NCBI GenBank assembly: GCA_946479805.1
Contig: CAMLHP010000032.1
Coordinates: 1-17,477 of the forward strand
DNA length: 17,477 nt
Direction: 5' to 3'
Source: an uncultured Gemmatimonadota bacterium
GTDB taxonomy: Bacteria > Gemmatimonadota > Gemmatimonadetes > Gemmatimonadales > GWC2-71-9
A program made the translations under genes and the position numbers. Position 1 is the stretch's first letter. Every line of letters begins with the position of its first letter. The notes below the pieces were generated by a model. It saw only the letters and a list, made by a program, of their open reading frames with translations, searched no databases and was not told where the DNA came from. Below, in pieces: positions 6,690 to 13,793 of the stretch.

Positions 6690-8414
6690 GTGAAGTCAAT
6701 CCAAGCTGCGTGGTTGCTCGTCCCCGTCCTGATGCTCGCCGCATGTGGGGGCGATCCAGTCGATCCCAACCCGAATCCGGTTCCACCTCCTCCTCCGCCA
6801 CCGCCCCCGGCGGGCGCCTGCGCCAGCCCGGTGAGCGTCAGCCTGGCGGTGGGGCAGCACACCATTGTCAGTCCGTCCAGCGGCTCCGGCTGCGTCCGCC
6901 TGCCTGCCGCGGGTGCCGGGGGCGCGGAGTACCTGTACGCAGCGGTCGCCACCGCCGGCCAGGAAACTCCCAACGGCATAACCGTGGGCTACAAGATCGC
7001 CGGCACCGTGCCCGCCACGACCCTGGCCGCCGCCACCGAGAATCCGGATGTTCCGCTGCCTCGCCTGGGTCGCTTCGGCACACGCCACTCCAACGCCGGC
7101 TTCCATGCGATGCTCCGGGCGCGGGAACGCACGTTCTCGAGCTCAGCGGGTATTGTCAGTTTTGATGTGGCCACCGCCAGCCGGCGGGCCGTTGTGCCGC
7201 CGGCACTGGGACACGAGCGCACCTTCGAGGTTTGCACCTCCGCCGACTGCAGCGGCTTCACCGATGTCACCGCCACCGCGGTGTACGTGGGAGAGAAGGC
7301 CGCGATTTATCTCGACAACACGGTGCCAACCGGCGGATATGCCCCCCAGGACATCGATGGCACGGGCCAGCTGTTCGACGAGTATCTCTATCCGCTCGAC
7401 ACCACCTCGTTCGGGCGCGAGTCGGACCTCGACAACAACGGCGTGGTTGTCGCGCTCCTCACCGACGCAGTCAACGACCTGAGTCCCAACTGCAACAGCG
7501 ATGGCAGTGTCATCCTGGGCTACTTCTACGGCAACGACCTGATTCCCGGCAACGCCCATTCCAACGCCGGCGAGATCTTCTACAGCCTGGTGCCGGCGCC
7601 GGACGACCCGGACTGCCGGATCGACCTGGCGTTTGCCCAGGAGTACCTCGGCCCGACCTTCATCCACGAGTTCCAGCACATGATCAGCTTCAACCAGCAC
7701 GTGCTGGTGCGAGGCGGATCATCCGAGGACACCTGGCTCAACGAGGGGCTGTCGCACTACGCCGAGGAGCTTGCCGGCCGCGCGGTCCCGGACCAGTTCT
7801 GCGACGGCGACTGCCTCACCCGCTTCGCCGTTGGGGATATCGGCAACTCGTACAGCTACCTCACCGATCCGGAGCAGTTCTTCCTGATCGAGCCCGGCTC
7901 CAGCAATGGGTCCCTGGCCGAGCGGGGAGCCAACTGGCTCTTCGTGCGCTGGCTGGTGGACCAGTTCGGCGCCGACCTGACGGGGGCGGCATTCACCCGG
8001 CAACTGGTGGAGACCAGCCGGGTGGGGCACGCCAACGTCGAGGCGGTCGCGGTGCAGCCTTTCACCACGCTGATCCCCGAGTGGCAGCTGGCCAACTATA
8101 CCGACAACCTGCCAGGATTCACCGCAGCGAGCGAGCGGCTCCGCTATGACAGCTGGGACTTCCGCTCGACATTCGGCTCGCTCAACTCGCAGAGCCCCGG
8201 CTCATTCCCGCGGCCCTACCCGCTGGTGCCCGACAGCACGCTGACCGGGGTATACCAGCGCACCGGTACCCTCCGGGGCGGCTCGGGGCGCCACCTTCGC
8301 GTGATCCAGCCGGCCCAGGGCCCGGCGGTGACCCTGCAGCTCACCGACGGCCAGGGCAACGCCATAGCCGGCAGCGTGGCCGCGCCGAGGGTGGGTGTCG
8401 TGAGGATTCGCTAG
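6690..8414 (+). CDS. Lipoprotein zinc metalloprotease, M30 (hyicolysin)-like gluzincin
   Basis: Predicted secreted, lipid-anchored endopeptidase, 574 aa. The start is a GTG with a GGGGAG Shine-Dalgarno 7 bases upstream. It gives a short signal peptide (VKSIQAAWLLVPV..) ending in the lipobox L-A-A-C19. A Pro-rich linker (about 23-40, nine consecutive prolines) follows. The catalytic motif is H326-E-F-Q-H330, and E352 in 'WLNEGLSHYAEE' is the likely third zinc ligand, as in gluzincins; 'HEFQHMISF' resembles M30. Two DxDxxG loops (D221-D223, D246-D248) may bind calcium. Besides the lipidated Cys there are eight cysteines (44, 68, 182, 187, 268, 309, 371, 375), an even number consistent with disulfides outside the cytoplasm. 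The C-terminal 55 residues look beta-rich. First gene of a plus-strand peptidase cluster; substrate unknown. The protease call is firm, the exact family less so. Confidence 0.85.
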   Translation: MKSIQAAWLLVPVLMLAACGGDPVDPNPNPVPPPPPPPPPAGACASPVSVSLAVGQHTIVSPSSGSGCVRLPAAGAGGAEYLYAAVATAGQETPNGITVGYKIAGTVPATTLAAATENPDVPLPRLGRFGTRHSNAGFHAMLRARERTFSSSAGIVSFDVATASRRAVVPPALGHERTFEVCTSADCSGFTDVTATAVYVGEKAAIYLDNTVPTGGYAPQDIDGTGQLFDEYLYPLDTTSFGRESDLDNNGVVVALLTDAVNDLSPNCNSDGSVILGYFYGNDLIPGNAHSNAGEIFYSLVPAPDDPDCRIDLAFAQEYLGPTFIHEFQHMISFNQHVLVRGGSSEDTWLNEGLSHYAEELAGRAVPDQFCDGDCLTRFAVGDIGNSYSYLTDPEQFFLIEPGSSNGSLAERGANWLFVRWLVDQFGADLTGAAFTRQLVETSRVGHANVEAVAVQPFTTLIPEWQLANYTDNLPGFTAASERLRYDSWDFRSTFGSLNSQSPGSFPRPYPLVPDSTLTGVYQRTGTLRGGSGRHLRVIQPAQGPAVTLQLTDGQGNAIAGSVAAPRVGVVRIR

Positions 8415-8420
8415 CTGCCC

Positions 8421-9497
8421 GTGAAGAGACGAGGCTGCATGATCTTCATCATTGTGGTGGGTGCGCTCGTCGCCGGTGCCGGCACCGCCTGGGTGGCAAG
8501 CGACGACGTGCGCTACCTTGCCCGCGCGGGCCTCGAGGAAATCCACATCCTCCAGTCGCGCGAGTCGATCGCTGCGCTGGTGGCCGACAGCAGCACCCCG
8601 CCTGAACTGCGCCATTCGCTCTCCCTGGTTCTCGATGCCCGCGACTTCGCCGACTCCCTCGGACTCGATGCGGCTGCCACCTACACCACGTACAGCGACG
8701 TCGGCCGCGACACCCTTCTGCTGGTGCTTCAGGCCTCGCCCCGCGACTGCCTCTGCCCGTACGTATGGAAATGGCCCATTGTGGGTGCCATGCCGTACAA
8801 GGGTTTCTTCGACGCCGAAGCGGCGAAGCGTGAGGCTCAGCGCCTGGCGGACAGGGGCTTCGACATCTATCTCCGCCCCTCAGGCGCCTTCTCCACCCTG
8901 GGATGGTTCGAGGACCCGCTGCTGTCGACCGCGCTGAGCAACGACCCGGTCGAGCTGGTGGCCACCGTATTCCACGAGATCGCCCACAACTCCCTGTACG
9001 TGAAGAGCGCAACACCGTTCAACGAGAGCTTCGCCCAGATGATGGGTTATCGCTCGGCGCAGCGCTTCTTCGAGGCTCGCGGCGACACCGCTGCGGCCCG
9101 GCGCGCAGCGGACCGTTGGCATGACGAGCAGCTATTCGGGGAGTTCTACACCGAGCTGACGGACCGGCTGCGTGCGCTGTACGCGCTGGGGCTCGACTCG
9201 GCCGGCGTGGACTCGGGCCGGGCGGCCGAGGGAAGCTGGGCCCGGGCCCAGCTGGAAGGCCCAGTGGGACGGTCGGTCCGCACCTTCCGGATAGGTGCGG
9301 TGCCCGACCAGCCGGTCAACAACGCCCGGCTGGTTGGTGCCACCATCTACCGCAGCCATCTCGACCAGTTCGAGGCATTCTTCCAGCAGCACGGCGCCGA
9401 CGTCACCCGCACCCTCCGTGGGCTGCAGGAAATGGTGAAGGGCGCCGAGGGGGACGAGGCGTTCAAGCGGCTGGCGGAGCGGGTCTCGAGTCGCTAG
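8421..9497 (+). CDS. Membrane-anchored putative aminopeptidase (COG4324 / PF10023 family)
   Basis: Predicted zinc peptidase of the family annotated as 'putative aminopeptidase', 358 aa. Family landmarks run through the protein: 'VRYLARAGLEEIHIL' (30-44), 'LDARDFADSLGL', 'TYSDVGRDTLLLVLQASP', 'WPIVGAMPYKGFF' (118-130), 'GAFSTLGWFEDPLLST' (155-170), the metal motif H185-E-I-A-H189 and 'FNESFAQ' with E202 as likely third ligand. Residues 7-25 form one hydrophobic segment, a signal anchor, so the catalytic domain should be extracytoplasmic. I chose the GTG at 8421 because it supplies a positive n-region (KRR) and lies 6 bases after the upstream stop. An ATG at 8439 with GAGG before it is a real alternative and would shorten the protein by six residues. 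The last codons and the TAG stop lie inside a heptamer repeat. The family's substrate is not known to me. Confidence 0.88.
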   Translation: MKRRGCMIFIIVVGALVAGAGTAWVASDDVRYLARAGLEEIHILQSRESIAALVADSSTPPELRHSLSLVLDARDFADSLGLDAAATYTTYSDVGRDTLLLVLQASPRDCLCPYVWKWPIVGAMPYKGFFDAEAAKREAQRLADRGFDIYLRPSGAFSTLGWFEDPLLSTALSNDPVELVATVFHEIAHNSLYVKSATPFNESFAQMMGYRSAQRFFEARGDTAAARRAADRWHDEQLFGEFYTELTDRLRALYALGLDSAGVDSGRAAEGSWARAQLEGPVGRSVRTFRIGAVPDQPVNNARLVGATIYRSHLDQFEAFFQQHGADVTRTLRGLQEMVKGAEGDEAFKRLAERVSSR

Positions 9498-9537
9498 TCA
9501 CGAGTCACCAGACTTGTGACTCGCGACTCGTGACTCG
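9487..9537 (+). terminator. Long hairpin at the 3' end of the aminopeptidase gene
   Basis: Because the heptamers occur in both orientations, 9487-9508 can pair with 9516-9537 around a 7-base loop (9509-9515). There are about 19 Watson-Crick pairs, one G-U and two mismatches, and the innermost eight pairs are perfect. The stem begins in the last codons and spans the stop. There is no T-run, so it may protect the 3' end or attenuate transcription rather than act as an intrinsic terminator. Confidence 0.45.
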
Positions 9538-9594
9538 CGACTCGTGACTCGTGACTCGTGACTCGCGACTCGCGACTTGCGACTTGCGACTCGC
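9488..9594 (+). repeat. Heptamer tandem repeat array (GACTCGY), 3 inverted plus 12 direct units
   Basis: Twelve contiguous 7-base units (consensus GACTCGT/GACTCGC, some GACTTGY) run from 9511 to 9594. Immediately before them, 9488-9508 holds three units in the opposite orientation (GAGTCGC, TAGTCAC, GAGTCAC). The middle inverted unit contains the TAG stop of the aminopeptidase gene. The array fills nearly the whole gap to the M20 gene. It resembles in kind the short tandemly repeated heptamers described in cyanobacteria; homology is not implied. Confidence 0.95.
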
Positions 9595-9601
9595 CCCCCA
9601 C

Positions 9602-9607
9602 TATCTT
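9602..9607 (+). promoter_or_regulatory. TANNNT -10 element placed for a leaderless M20 transcript
   Basis: TATCTT ends 5 bases before the ATG at 9613, so a start 6-7 bases downstream would fall at or next to the start codon. No Shine-Dalgarno precedes that ATG. This layout is typical of leaderless bacterial genes. No good -35 is visible, because the upstream DNA is the heptamer array and a C-run. Confidence 0.35.
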
Positions 9608-9612
9608 GCTAG

Positions 9613-11034
9613 ATGGACTCCAACTTCGTCTCGACAAATCGCGACCGCCTGCTCACCGAGCTGACCGAATTCCTCGCAATTCCCAGTGTCAGCGCCCTTC
9701 CATCTCATGCAGCCGATTGTCGCCGTGCCGCGACCTGGCTGACCGACGAGTTTCGCCGGCTGGGGTTCCCGGTGGTGGAGCTGGTCGAGGGTGCCGGGCT
9801 CCCGGTGGTGTGGGCCGAGAGCACGCCTGTGCCCGGAGCCCCGACGCTCCTGATCTATGGGCACTATGACGTACAGCCCCCGGATCCGCTCGAGGAGTGG
9901 GAATCGCCGCCCTTCGAGGCAGTGGTGCGCGACGGGAAGCTCTATGGCCGCGGCACAGCCGACGACAAGGGCCAGGTCTACTGCCTGCTCAAGGCCTGCG
10001 AGAAGGCCAGTGCCGGCAAGGGACACCCCCCTGTCAACCTCCGCTTTGTCATTGAGGGAGAGGAGGAGTCCGGCGGCCACGTGATCCACGACTTTCTCCA
10101 GGCCGATTCCTCCCGGCTCGACGTGGACGCCATACTGGTTTGCGACATGTCGTATTTCGCGCCCGGGCTGCCCGCGGTCTACACCGCGCTGAGGGGCATG
10201 TGCTACGGCGAGATCCATGTGCGCACCCTGCAGCGCGACCTCCACTCGGGGACGTACGGAGGCGTGGCCCCCAATGCAGTGGAGACCCTGGCCCGCATGC
10301 TGGCCGACCTCAAGACAGAGGACGGCGAGATCCGGATCCCCAGGCTCTACAAGTGGGTGGAGCCGCCCGACGCGAGCGAGGTCAAGGCCTGGAAGGCGCT
10401 TCCATTCGACAAGAACGACTACCTCGAGCGCGAGATCACCGGTCGCGCCATCACCGGCCTCCGCAAGTTCTCGATCTTCGAGCGCACCTGGGCACTCCCC
10501 ACCTTCGAGGTGCACGGCATCCGCGGCGGGTTCACTGGTGATGGCGCCAAGACGGTCATCCCGGCCACAGCCATGGCCAAGGTGAGCCTCAGGCTGGTGC
10601 CGGGCCAGACCTTCGAGCGGGTGGCGCGGGCACTCAAGCGCGCGGTGGAGGACGTCGCTCCCGACTGGGCTGACGTGGAAGTCCACATCATCCACGGCGC
10701 CGACCCGGTGCAGGTCGATGTGAGCCATCCGGCGTTTGCGCTGCTGGACCAGGCGTTTGCGGAGCGGGTGGGGAAGGGCACTGTGGCGGTGCGCGCCGGC
10801 GGGTCGATCCCGGTTGTGACCGAACTGGACAAGGGCGGCGCGCCTGTCATCCTGACGGGGATCGGCCTCCCCGACGACGGATTGCACTCGCCCAACGAGA
10901 AGCTCGACCTGCAGCAGCTGTGGGACGGGATCGACGTCTTTGCGCGATTCTTCGAGCTGTTCGCGGGGCTGGGTGAACGATCGGAAACCACAACTGCAAC
11001 TGCAACCGCAGATTTCACAGATTCCGCAGATTAA
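9613..11034 (+). CDS. M20-family dipeptidase (metallopeptidase, CNDP/PepV-like)
   Basis: Cytosolic two-metal dipeptidase of peptidase family M20, 473 aa, expected to cut dipeptides or short peptides. Metal-site motifs are all present: 'YGHYDVQPP' (H84, D86), 'GRGTADDKGQ' (D117/D118), 'EGEEESGG' (E150/E151 as catalytic base and ligand), D178 in 'LVCDMS', and H425 in 'DDGLHSPNE'. H211 in 'DLHSGTYGG' begins the lid/dimerisation domain (about 205-330). No signal peptide is visible. The ATG at 9613 is the only sensible start and lacks a Shine-Dalgarno. The last 15 residues (459-473, Thr/Ala rich, then DFTDSAD) are encoded by a repeat cassette that occurs inverted at the end of the facing gene, so the tail looks like acquired, non-conserved sequence. 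Third of three peptidase genes in a row. Confidence 0.93.
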   Translation: MDSNFVSTNRDRLLTELTEFLAIPSVSALPSHAADCRRAATWLTDEFRRLGFPVVELVEGAGLPVVWAESTPVPGAPTLLIYGHYDVQPPDPLEEWESPPFEAVVRDGKLYGRGTADDKGQVYCLLKACEKASAGKGHPPVNLRFVIEGEEESGGHVIHDFLQADSSRLDVDAILVCDMSYFAPGLPAVYTALRGMCYGEIHVRTLQRDLHSGTYGGVAPNAVETLARMLADLKTEDGEIRIPRLYKWVEPPDASEVKAWKALPFDKNDYLEREITGRAITGLRKFSIFERTWALPTFEVHGIRGGFTGDGAKTVIPATAMAKVSLRLVPGQTFERVARALKRAVEDVAPDWADVEVHIIHGADPVQVDVSHPAFALLDQAFAERVGKGTVAVRAGGSIPVVTELDKGGAPVILTGIGLPDDGLHSPNEKLDLQQLWDGIDVFARFFELFAGLGERSETTTATATADFTDSAD

Positions 11035-11169
11035 CGCGCTATAGTTGTGGGAGCGCCGTCTCCGGACATTGCGTCCACAAAAACCAGAACAGTCAGGTCA
11101 CGCGGATAGCAGCGCGGCCTGACTGTTCTCGAATCAATCTGCGCAATCTGCGAAAACTGCGGTTGCAGT
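10999..11169. repeat. Inverted repeat pair bracketing the convergent intergenic region
   Basis: The 34 bases at 10999-11032 match the reverse complement of 11136-11169 at 31 positions. Both arms are built from units like AATCTGCGG and TTGCAG, and further TTGCAG/GCAACT-type units extend them outward on each side. The left arm encodes the tail of the M20 protein and runs into its TAA. Repeat units on the right continue up to the TGA of the facing gene (11181-11183). The two arms enclose about 103 bases holding a second, perfect hairpin. It could be a small non-autonomous element or a paired transcript-end structure. Confidence 0.85.
11086..11129. terminator. Perfect 12-bp hairpin between convergent genes
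   Basis: The arm AGAACAGTCAGG (11086-11097) pairs perfectly with CCTGACTGTTCT (11118-11129) around a 20-base loop. It sits between the plus-strand M20 gene and the minus-strand gene ending at 11181, so it could end transcripts from both sides. There is no strong T-tract on either strand, though A-rich bases precede the left arm, so Rho-independent function is uncertain. Confidence 0.5.
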
Positions 11170-11180
11170 CGCGGTTGCAG

Positions 11181-11735
11181 TCAGTCCTCCGGCGGCAGCT
11201 GCGGGCGCGGGATGCCGCCGGAATAGCGGGCCTCGGTGCGGGCCTGAAGCTCGTCCACCCCGATGGTGTCACGGGTGAAAGCAATGATGCCGGCCACGAC
11301 GTCGTCGGCCCAGTAGGGCTCGGGACGCTCGTCCGCCGGCAGTTTCTCGCCCGCGACCTCCAGGTACCGGATGGCTGTGTCGATCCACTGGTTCTGCGCG
11401 CCAACCACCAGGGACCATGAGCCGGTGGACCGGAGTTCCAGCTCGGCGAGGTCCGCCAGGTGGCTCTCGATCCCTTCGGTCACGTCCTTCGAGCGCAGTC
11501 TCTCGGCCACCCGCTTCAGCATCTCGGCGCGTTCGGTCTCCTGATCCGCCGGAAGCGGTGCCAGGTAGTGCCGTTGGTCAGCCACCATCTCCGCCAGCCG
11601 GACGCAAACTGCCTTGATGCTGGGCCGCAGTGCATCGGGAACATCGCTCGACCACTGATCGGCGCAGTGCAGAATCTGCCGGATCCGCTCCTCGGCTTGC
11701 GCATGAGGCGCCAGCCGTGAGTGCTCTTCTCCCAT
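11181..11735 (-). CDS. Hypothetical soluble protein
   Basis: I do not recognise this 184-aa protein. It is mostly predicted helix: charged, amphipathic stretches such as 'SIKAVCVRLAEMVADQ' and 'ERAEMLKRVAERLRSK' alternate with shorter turns, then 'SWSLVVGAQNQWIDTAIRYLEV' and 'YWADDVVAGIIAFTRDTIG'. The tail is proline-rich (IPRPQLPPED). There is no signal peptide, membrane segment or metal motif, and just two cysteines. Codon use looks like that of its neighbours and no better frame competes, which supports a real gene. The ATG at 11735 has a GAGG only one base upstream, so the start is tentative. It is the last minus-strand gene before the convergent spacer, and may be transcribed with the pdh operon or separately. 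Confidence 0.65.
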   Translation of the reverse strand: MGEEHSRLAPHAQAEERIRQILHCADQWSSDVPDALRPSIKAVCVRLAEMVADQRHYLAPLPADQETERAEMLKRVAERLRSKDVTEGIESHLADLAELELRSTGSWSLVVGAQNQWIDTAIRYLEVAGEKLPADERPEPYWADDVVAGIIAFTRDTIGVDELQARTEARYSGGIPRPQLPPED

Positions 11736-11842
11736 GCCTCAAAAAGGCCTGTTTGGCCCCCGAAATCAACCGCGCATGCAAATCAATGCCCCGCAACGCA
11801 TTGCGAGTGCCGTGGGTGCTCCGGATTGTGACACGGGGAAGA
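11736..11842. other. 107-base spacer between two hypothetical genes
   Basis: Contains two small palindromes: GCCT-CAAAA-AGGC right beside the start of the downstream gene (11736-11748) and GCAA-CGCA-TTGC (about 11796-11807). It is less GC-rich than its surroundings, as expected for a regulatory spacer, but I found no convincing -35/-10 pair on the minus strand. Confidence 0.35.
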
Positions 11843-12259
11843 TTACTTCGAGAGGTGCGCCACTCGGCGGCCCAGCAGGATGATTGCGACCACGCAAAGG
11901 AGCAGCAGGCCCACCAAACCGGCGGTTCCCCAGGCTTCATGCACCGGCCGAGCCACCAGCATCAGGACTACCGTTGCGAATGCGGCGACGGTGGCCAGCA
12001 TGGCCCGGCGCCAGTAGTTCTGCAACGGCGCCAGCACCAACCAGGTGAGGATCGCGGCAACGGCGACGCCACCCAGGGTCCCTGAGACGAGCAGGACCCC
12101 CGCCGTGGTTTCCAGCGGCGAGGGCCCCATCTCTGGCCTGACGGCGCCGACAACGCCAAGCAGGAACGCGGTGATGACCGCCGTGCCCGCCACCGCACCC
12201 AGCGGCAGCGAAGTGAGCGCCAGCCGCGCCAGTTGTCCTGTTCGATCCGGTTCCTCCAT
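11843..12259 (-). CDS. Small integral membrane protein with four predicted helices, function unknown
   Basis: 138-aa hydrophobic protein that I cannot assign to a family. Four hydrophobic segments are visible at about 15-40 (LTSLPLGAVAGTAVITAFLL), 52-77, 86-104 and 112-130, with a basic loop (YWRR) between the second and third and a basic C-terminus (GRRVAHLSK). The N-terminus is short, charged and lacks a cleavable signal. The ATG at 12259 has a strong GGGGAGG Shine-Dalgarno 3 bases upstream, with the 8-mer repeat array just before it. It follows lpdA by about 50 bases on the same strand, so it may be the distal gene of the pdh operon. That position alone says nothing about its role. Confidence 0.75.
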   Translation of the reverse strand: MEEPDRTGQLARLALTSLPLGAVAGTAVITAFLLGVVGAVRPEMGPSPLETTAGVLLVSGTLGGVAVAAILTWLVLAPLQNYWRRAMLATVAAFATVVLMLVARPVHEAWGTAGLVGLLLLCVVAIILLGRRVAHLSK

Positions 12260-12271
12260 CAGCCTCCCCGC

Positions 12272-12311
12272 CTATCCGTCCAGCCGTCTATCCGTCTATC
12301 CGTCCATCCGT
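12272..12311 (-). repeat. 8-bp tandem repeat (ACGGATAG) between lpdA and the membrane protein gene
   Basis: Five contiguous octamers, read on the minus strand as ACGGATGG, ACGGATAG, ACGGATAG, ACGGCTGG and ACGGATAG. The first unit begins at the last base of the lpdA TGA, and the last unit ends about 12 bases before the next gene's start, directly ahead of its Shine-Dalgarno. Copy-number change would alter the spacing between the two genes. Confidence 0.93.
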
Positions 12312-13705
12312 CATGTATGCATCACCCTTCCCATCGAGTCGAGCGCCGCTTCGGCTATTGCCTCGCTGAGAGTGGGATGTGCATGGATGGCGAGGTCCAC
12401 TTCCTCGACCGTGAACTCGTTCTCGCGCGCCACGGCCAGTTCATGGATAAGCTCCGACGCGTGGCCACCCACGATATGCGCGCCCAGGATCTCGCCGTAC
12501 TTCTTGCCCCGGATGATCTTGACGTGACCCTCGGTCTCATTGGACGCACGCGCGCGGCCATTGGCGCTGAAGGGGAAGCGCCCCACCTGGTACTCCAGCT
12601 TCTGCTCCTTGCAGGCTTCCTCGGTGAGGCCGATGCCTGCCACTTCGGGATGGCAGTAGGTGACACTGGGGACGTTGTCGTACTTGATCGGGTGCGGCTT
12701 GTGGCCGGCGATGGTCTCGGCCACGTTCACCCCCTCGCGGCTTCCCTTGTGCGCCAGCATCGGCGGGCCGGCGACGTCACCGATCGCGTAGACCCCCTTG
12801 GCCGACGTTTCCAGAGTGTCGAGGTTCACCTTGATGAAGCCGCGCTCGTTCAGCTCGACGCCTGCTTCCTTGAGCCCGAGGTTCTCGGTGTTCACCGCGC
12901 GCCCGGCGGCCATGAGCACTTTCTCGGCCTCGACGGTTTTCGTCTCGCCACCTGCTTCGACTGTGAGAGTCACCTTGTCCTTGCCCACATCGGCCTTGGT
13001 GACCTTGGCGCCAGCGAGCACGTCGATGCCCCGCTTCTTGTAGCTCTTGGCCACCACCTCGGAACTCTCGGCATCCTCCAGCGGAAGGATCTTCGGGAGT
13101 GCCTCGATGAGCGTCACCTTGCTGCCGAAGGCGCTGAAGATGTCGGCAAACTCGCAGCCCACCGCGCCCGCGCCTATGATCGCGAGCGTGGCAGGGGCCT
13201 TCTCGAGGAAGAGCGCCTCGTCGGAGCTGATTACGGTGGTCTTGTTGATCTCGAGGCCGATGGGAGGAATGCCCTTGACCCTCGAGCCGGTGGCGACGAC
13301 CACTGCCTTGGTGGCCTCGTGGGTTTCCTTGTCCACCTTGACCTTCCTGCCGGGCAGGAGCGTGCCGGTCCCGCTGAGCACCGTGACCTTGTGCTTCTTC
13401 ATCAGGAAGCCGACGCCCTTGGAGTTCTGCTCCGAGACCCTTCGGCTCCGCTTCATGGCGACGCCGTAGTCGGTCTTGACCTCGCCCACAGTGATGCCGA
13501 GGTCCTTGGCATCATGGGCGATGATCCCCGCGGCCCAGGAGCTGTGGAGCAGCGCCTTGGTCGGAATGCACCCGACATTTACGCAGACCCCGCCCAGCTT
13601 GTCCCGCTCCACGACCGCAGTCGAGAGCCCCAGCTGTGCGCAGCGGATGGCGCAGACATATCCAGCGGGCCCACCGCCCACGATGATGACATCAAATTTG
13701 GCCAC
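12311..13705 (-). CDS. lpdA: Dihydrolipoyl dehydrogenase (E3 of pyruvate dehydrogenase)
   Basis: FAD-dependent disulfide oxidoreductase, 464 aa. It reoxidises the dihydrolipoyl group of E2 and passes electrons to NAD+. Visible motifs: N-terminal FAD-binding GGGPAG (10-15), redox-active pair in 'GGVCVNVGCIPTK' (C41 and C46), NAD-binding 'IGAGAVGCEFADIF' in the middle, second FAD motif 'VYAIGDVAG', and the C-terminal dimer-interface 'HAHPTLSE' with catalytic H443 and E448. Length and order are standard. The start codon is GTG at 13703-13705 with a weak GCGGGAA upstream. It follows pdhC by 88 bases that hold a heptamer-type repeat, and completes the E1-E2-E3 set of the complex. Identity as E3 is secure. 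Sharing with other 2-oxoacid dehydrogenases is possible. Confidence 0.97.
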   Translation of the reverse strand: MAKFDVIIVGGGPAGYVCAIRCAQLGLSTAVVERDKLGGVCVNVGCIPTKALLHSSWAAGIIAHDAKDLGITVGEVKTDYGVAMKRSRRVSEQNSKGVGFLMKKHKVTVLSGTGTLLPGRKVKVDKETHEATKAVVVATGSRVKGIPPIGLEINKTTVISSDEALFLEKAPATLAIIGAGAVGCEFADIFSAFGSKVTLIEALPKILPLEDAESSEVVAKSYKKRGIDVLAGAKVTKADVGKDKVTLTVEAGGETKTVEAEKVLMAAGRAVNTENLGLKEAGVELNERGFIKVNLDTLETSAKGVYAIGDVAGPPMLAHKGSREGVNVAETIAGHKPHPIKYDNVPSVTYCHPEVAGIGLTEEACKEQKLEYQVGRFPFSANGRARASNETEGHVKIIRGKKYGEILGAHIVGGHASELIHELAVARENEFTVEEVDLAIHAHPTLSEAIAEAALDSMGRVMHT

Positions 13706-13734
13706 GTGAATTCCCGCAGTTAGGCGTTCCAGGT

Positions 13735-13785
13735 GTCACTTCTCATTTCCCACACTTCACTTTTCCCTTCTCACTTCTCACTTCC
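13735..13785 (-). repeat. Degenerate GTGAGAA-type repeat between pdhC and lpdA
   Basis: Purine-rich on the transcribed strand, with GTGAGAA/GTGAAG/GGGAA variants in irregular tandem. It starts about 8 bases after the pdhC stop and ends roughly 30 bases before the lpdA GTG. The unit is the same as in the pdhA-pdhB spacer, so one repeat family occupies two junctions of this operon. Confidence 0.8.
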
Positions 13786-13793
13786 CGGCTTGT

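Noticed and set aside
9511..9594. Possible CRISPR array
   Set aside because: Units are 7 bp and contiguous with no unique spacers; no cas genes nearby.
11040..11045. TATAGT -10 box after the M20 gene on the plus strand
   Set aside because: No -35 element at the right distance and no gene downstream on that strand.
11578..11940. 120-codon minus-strand frame overlapping both hypothetical genes
   Set aside because: Low-complexity Trp/Cys/Arg-rich translation typical of a wrong frame; it conflicts with two better frames.
12233..13723. Open reading frame of 496 codons on the plus strand opposite lpdA
   Set aside because: lpdA has all its catalytic motifs; the antisense frame has no family features and is a codon-bias shadow.
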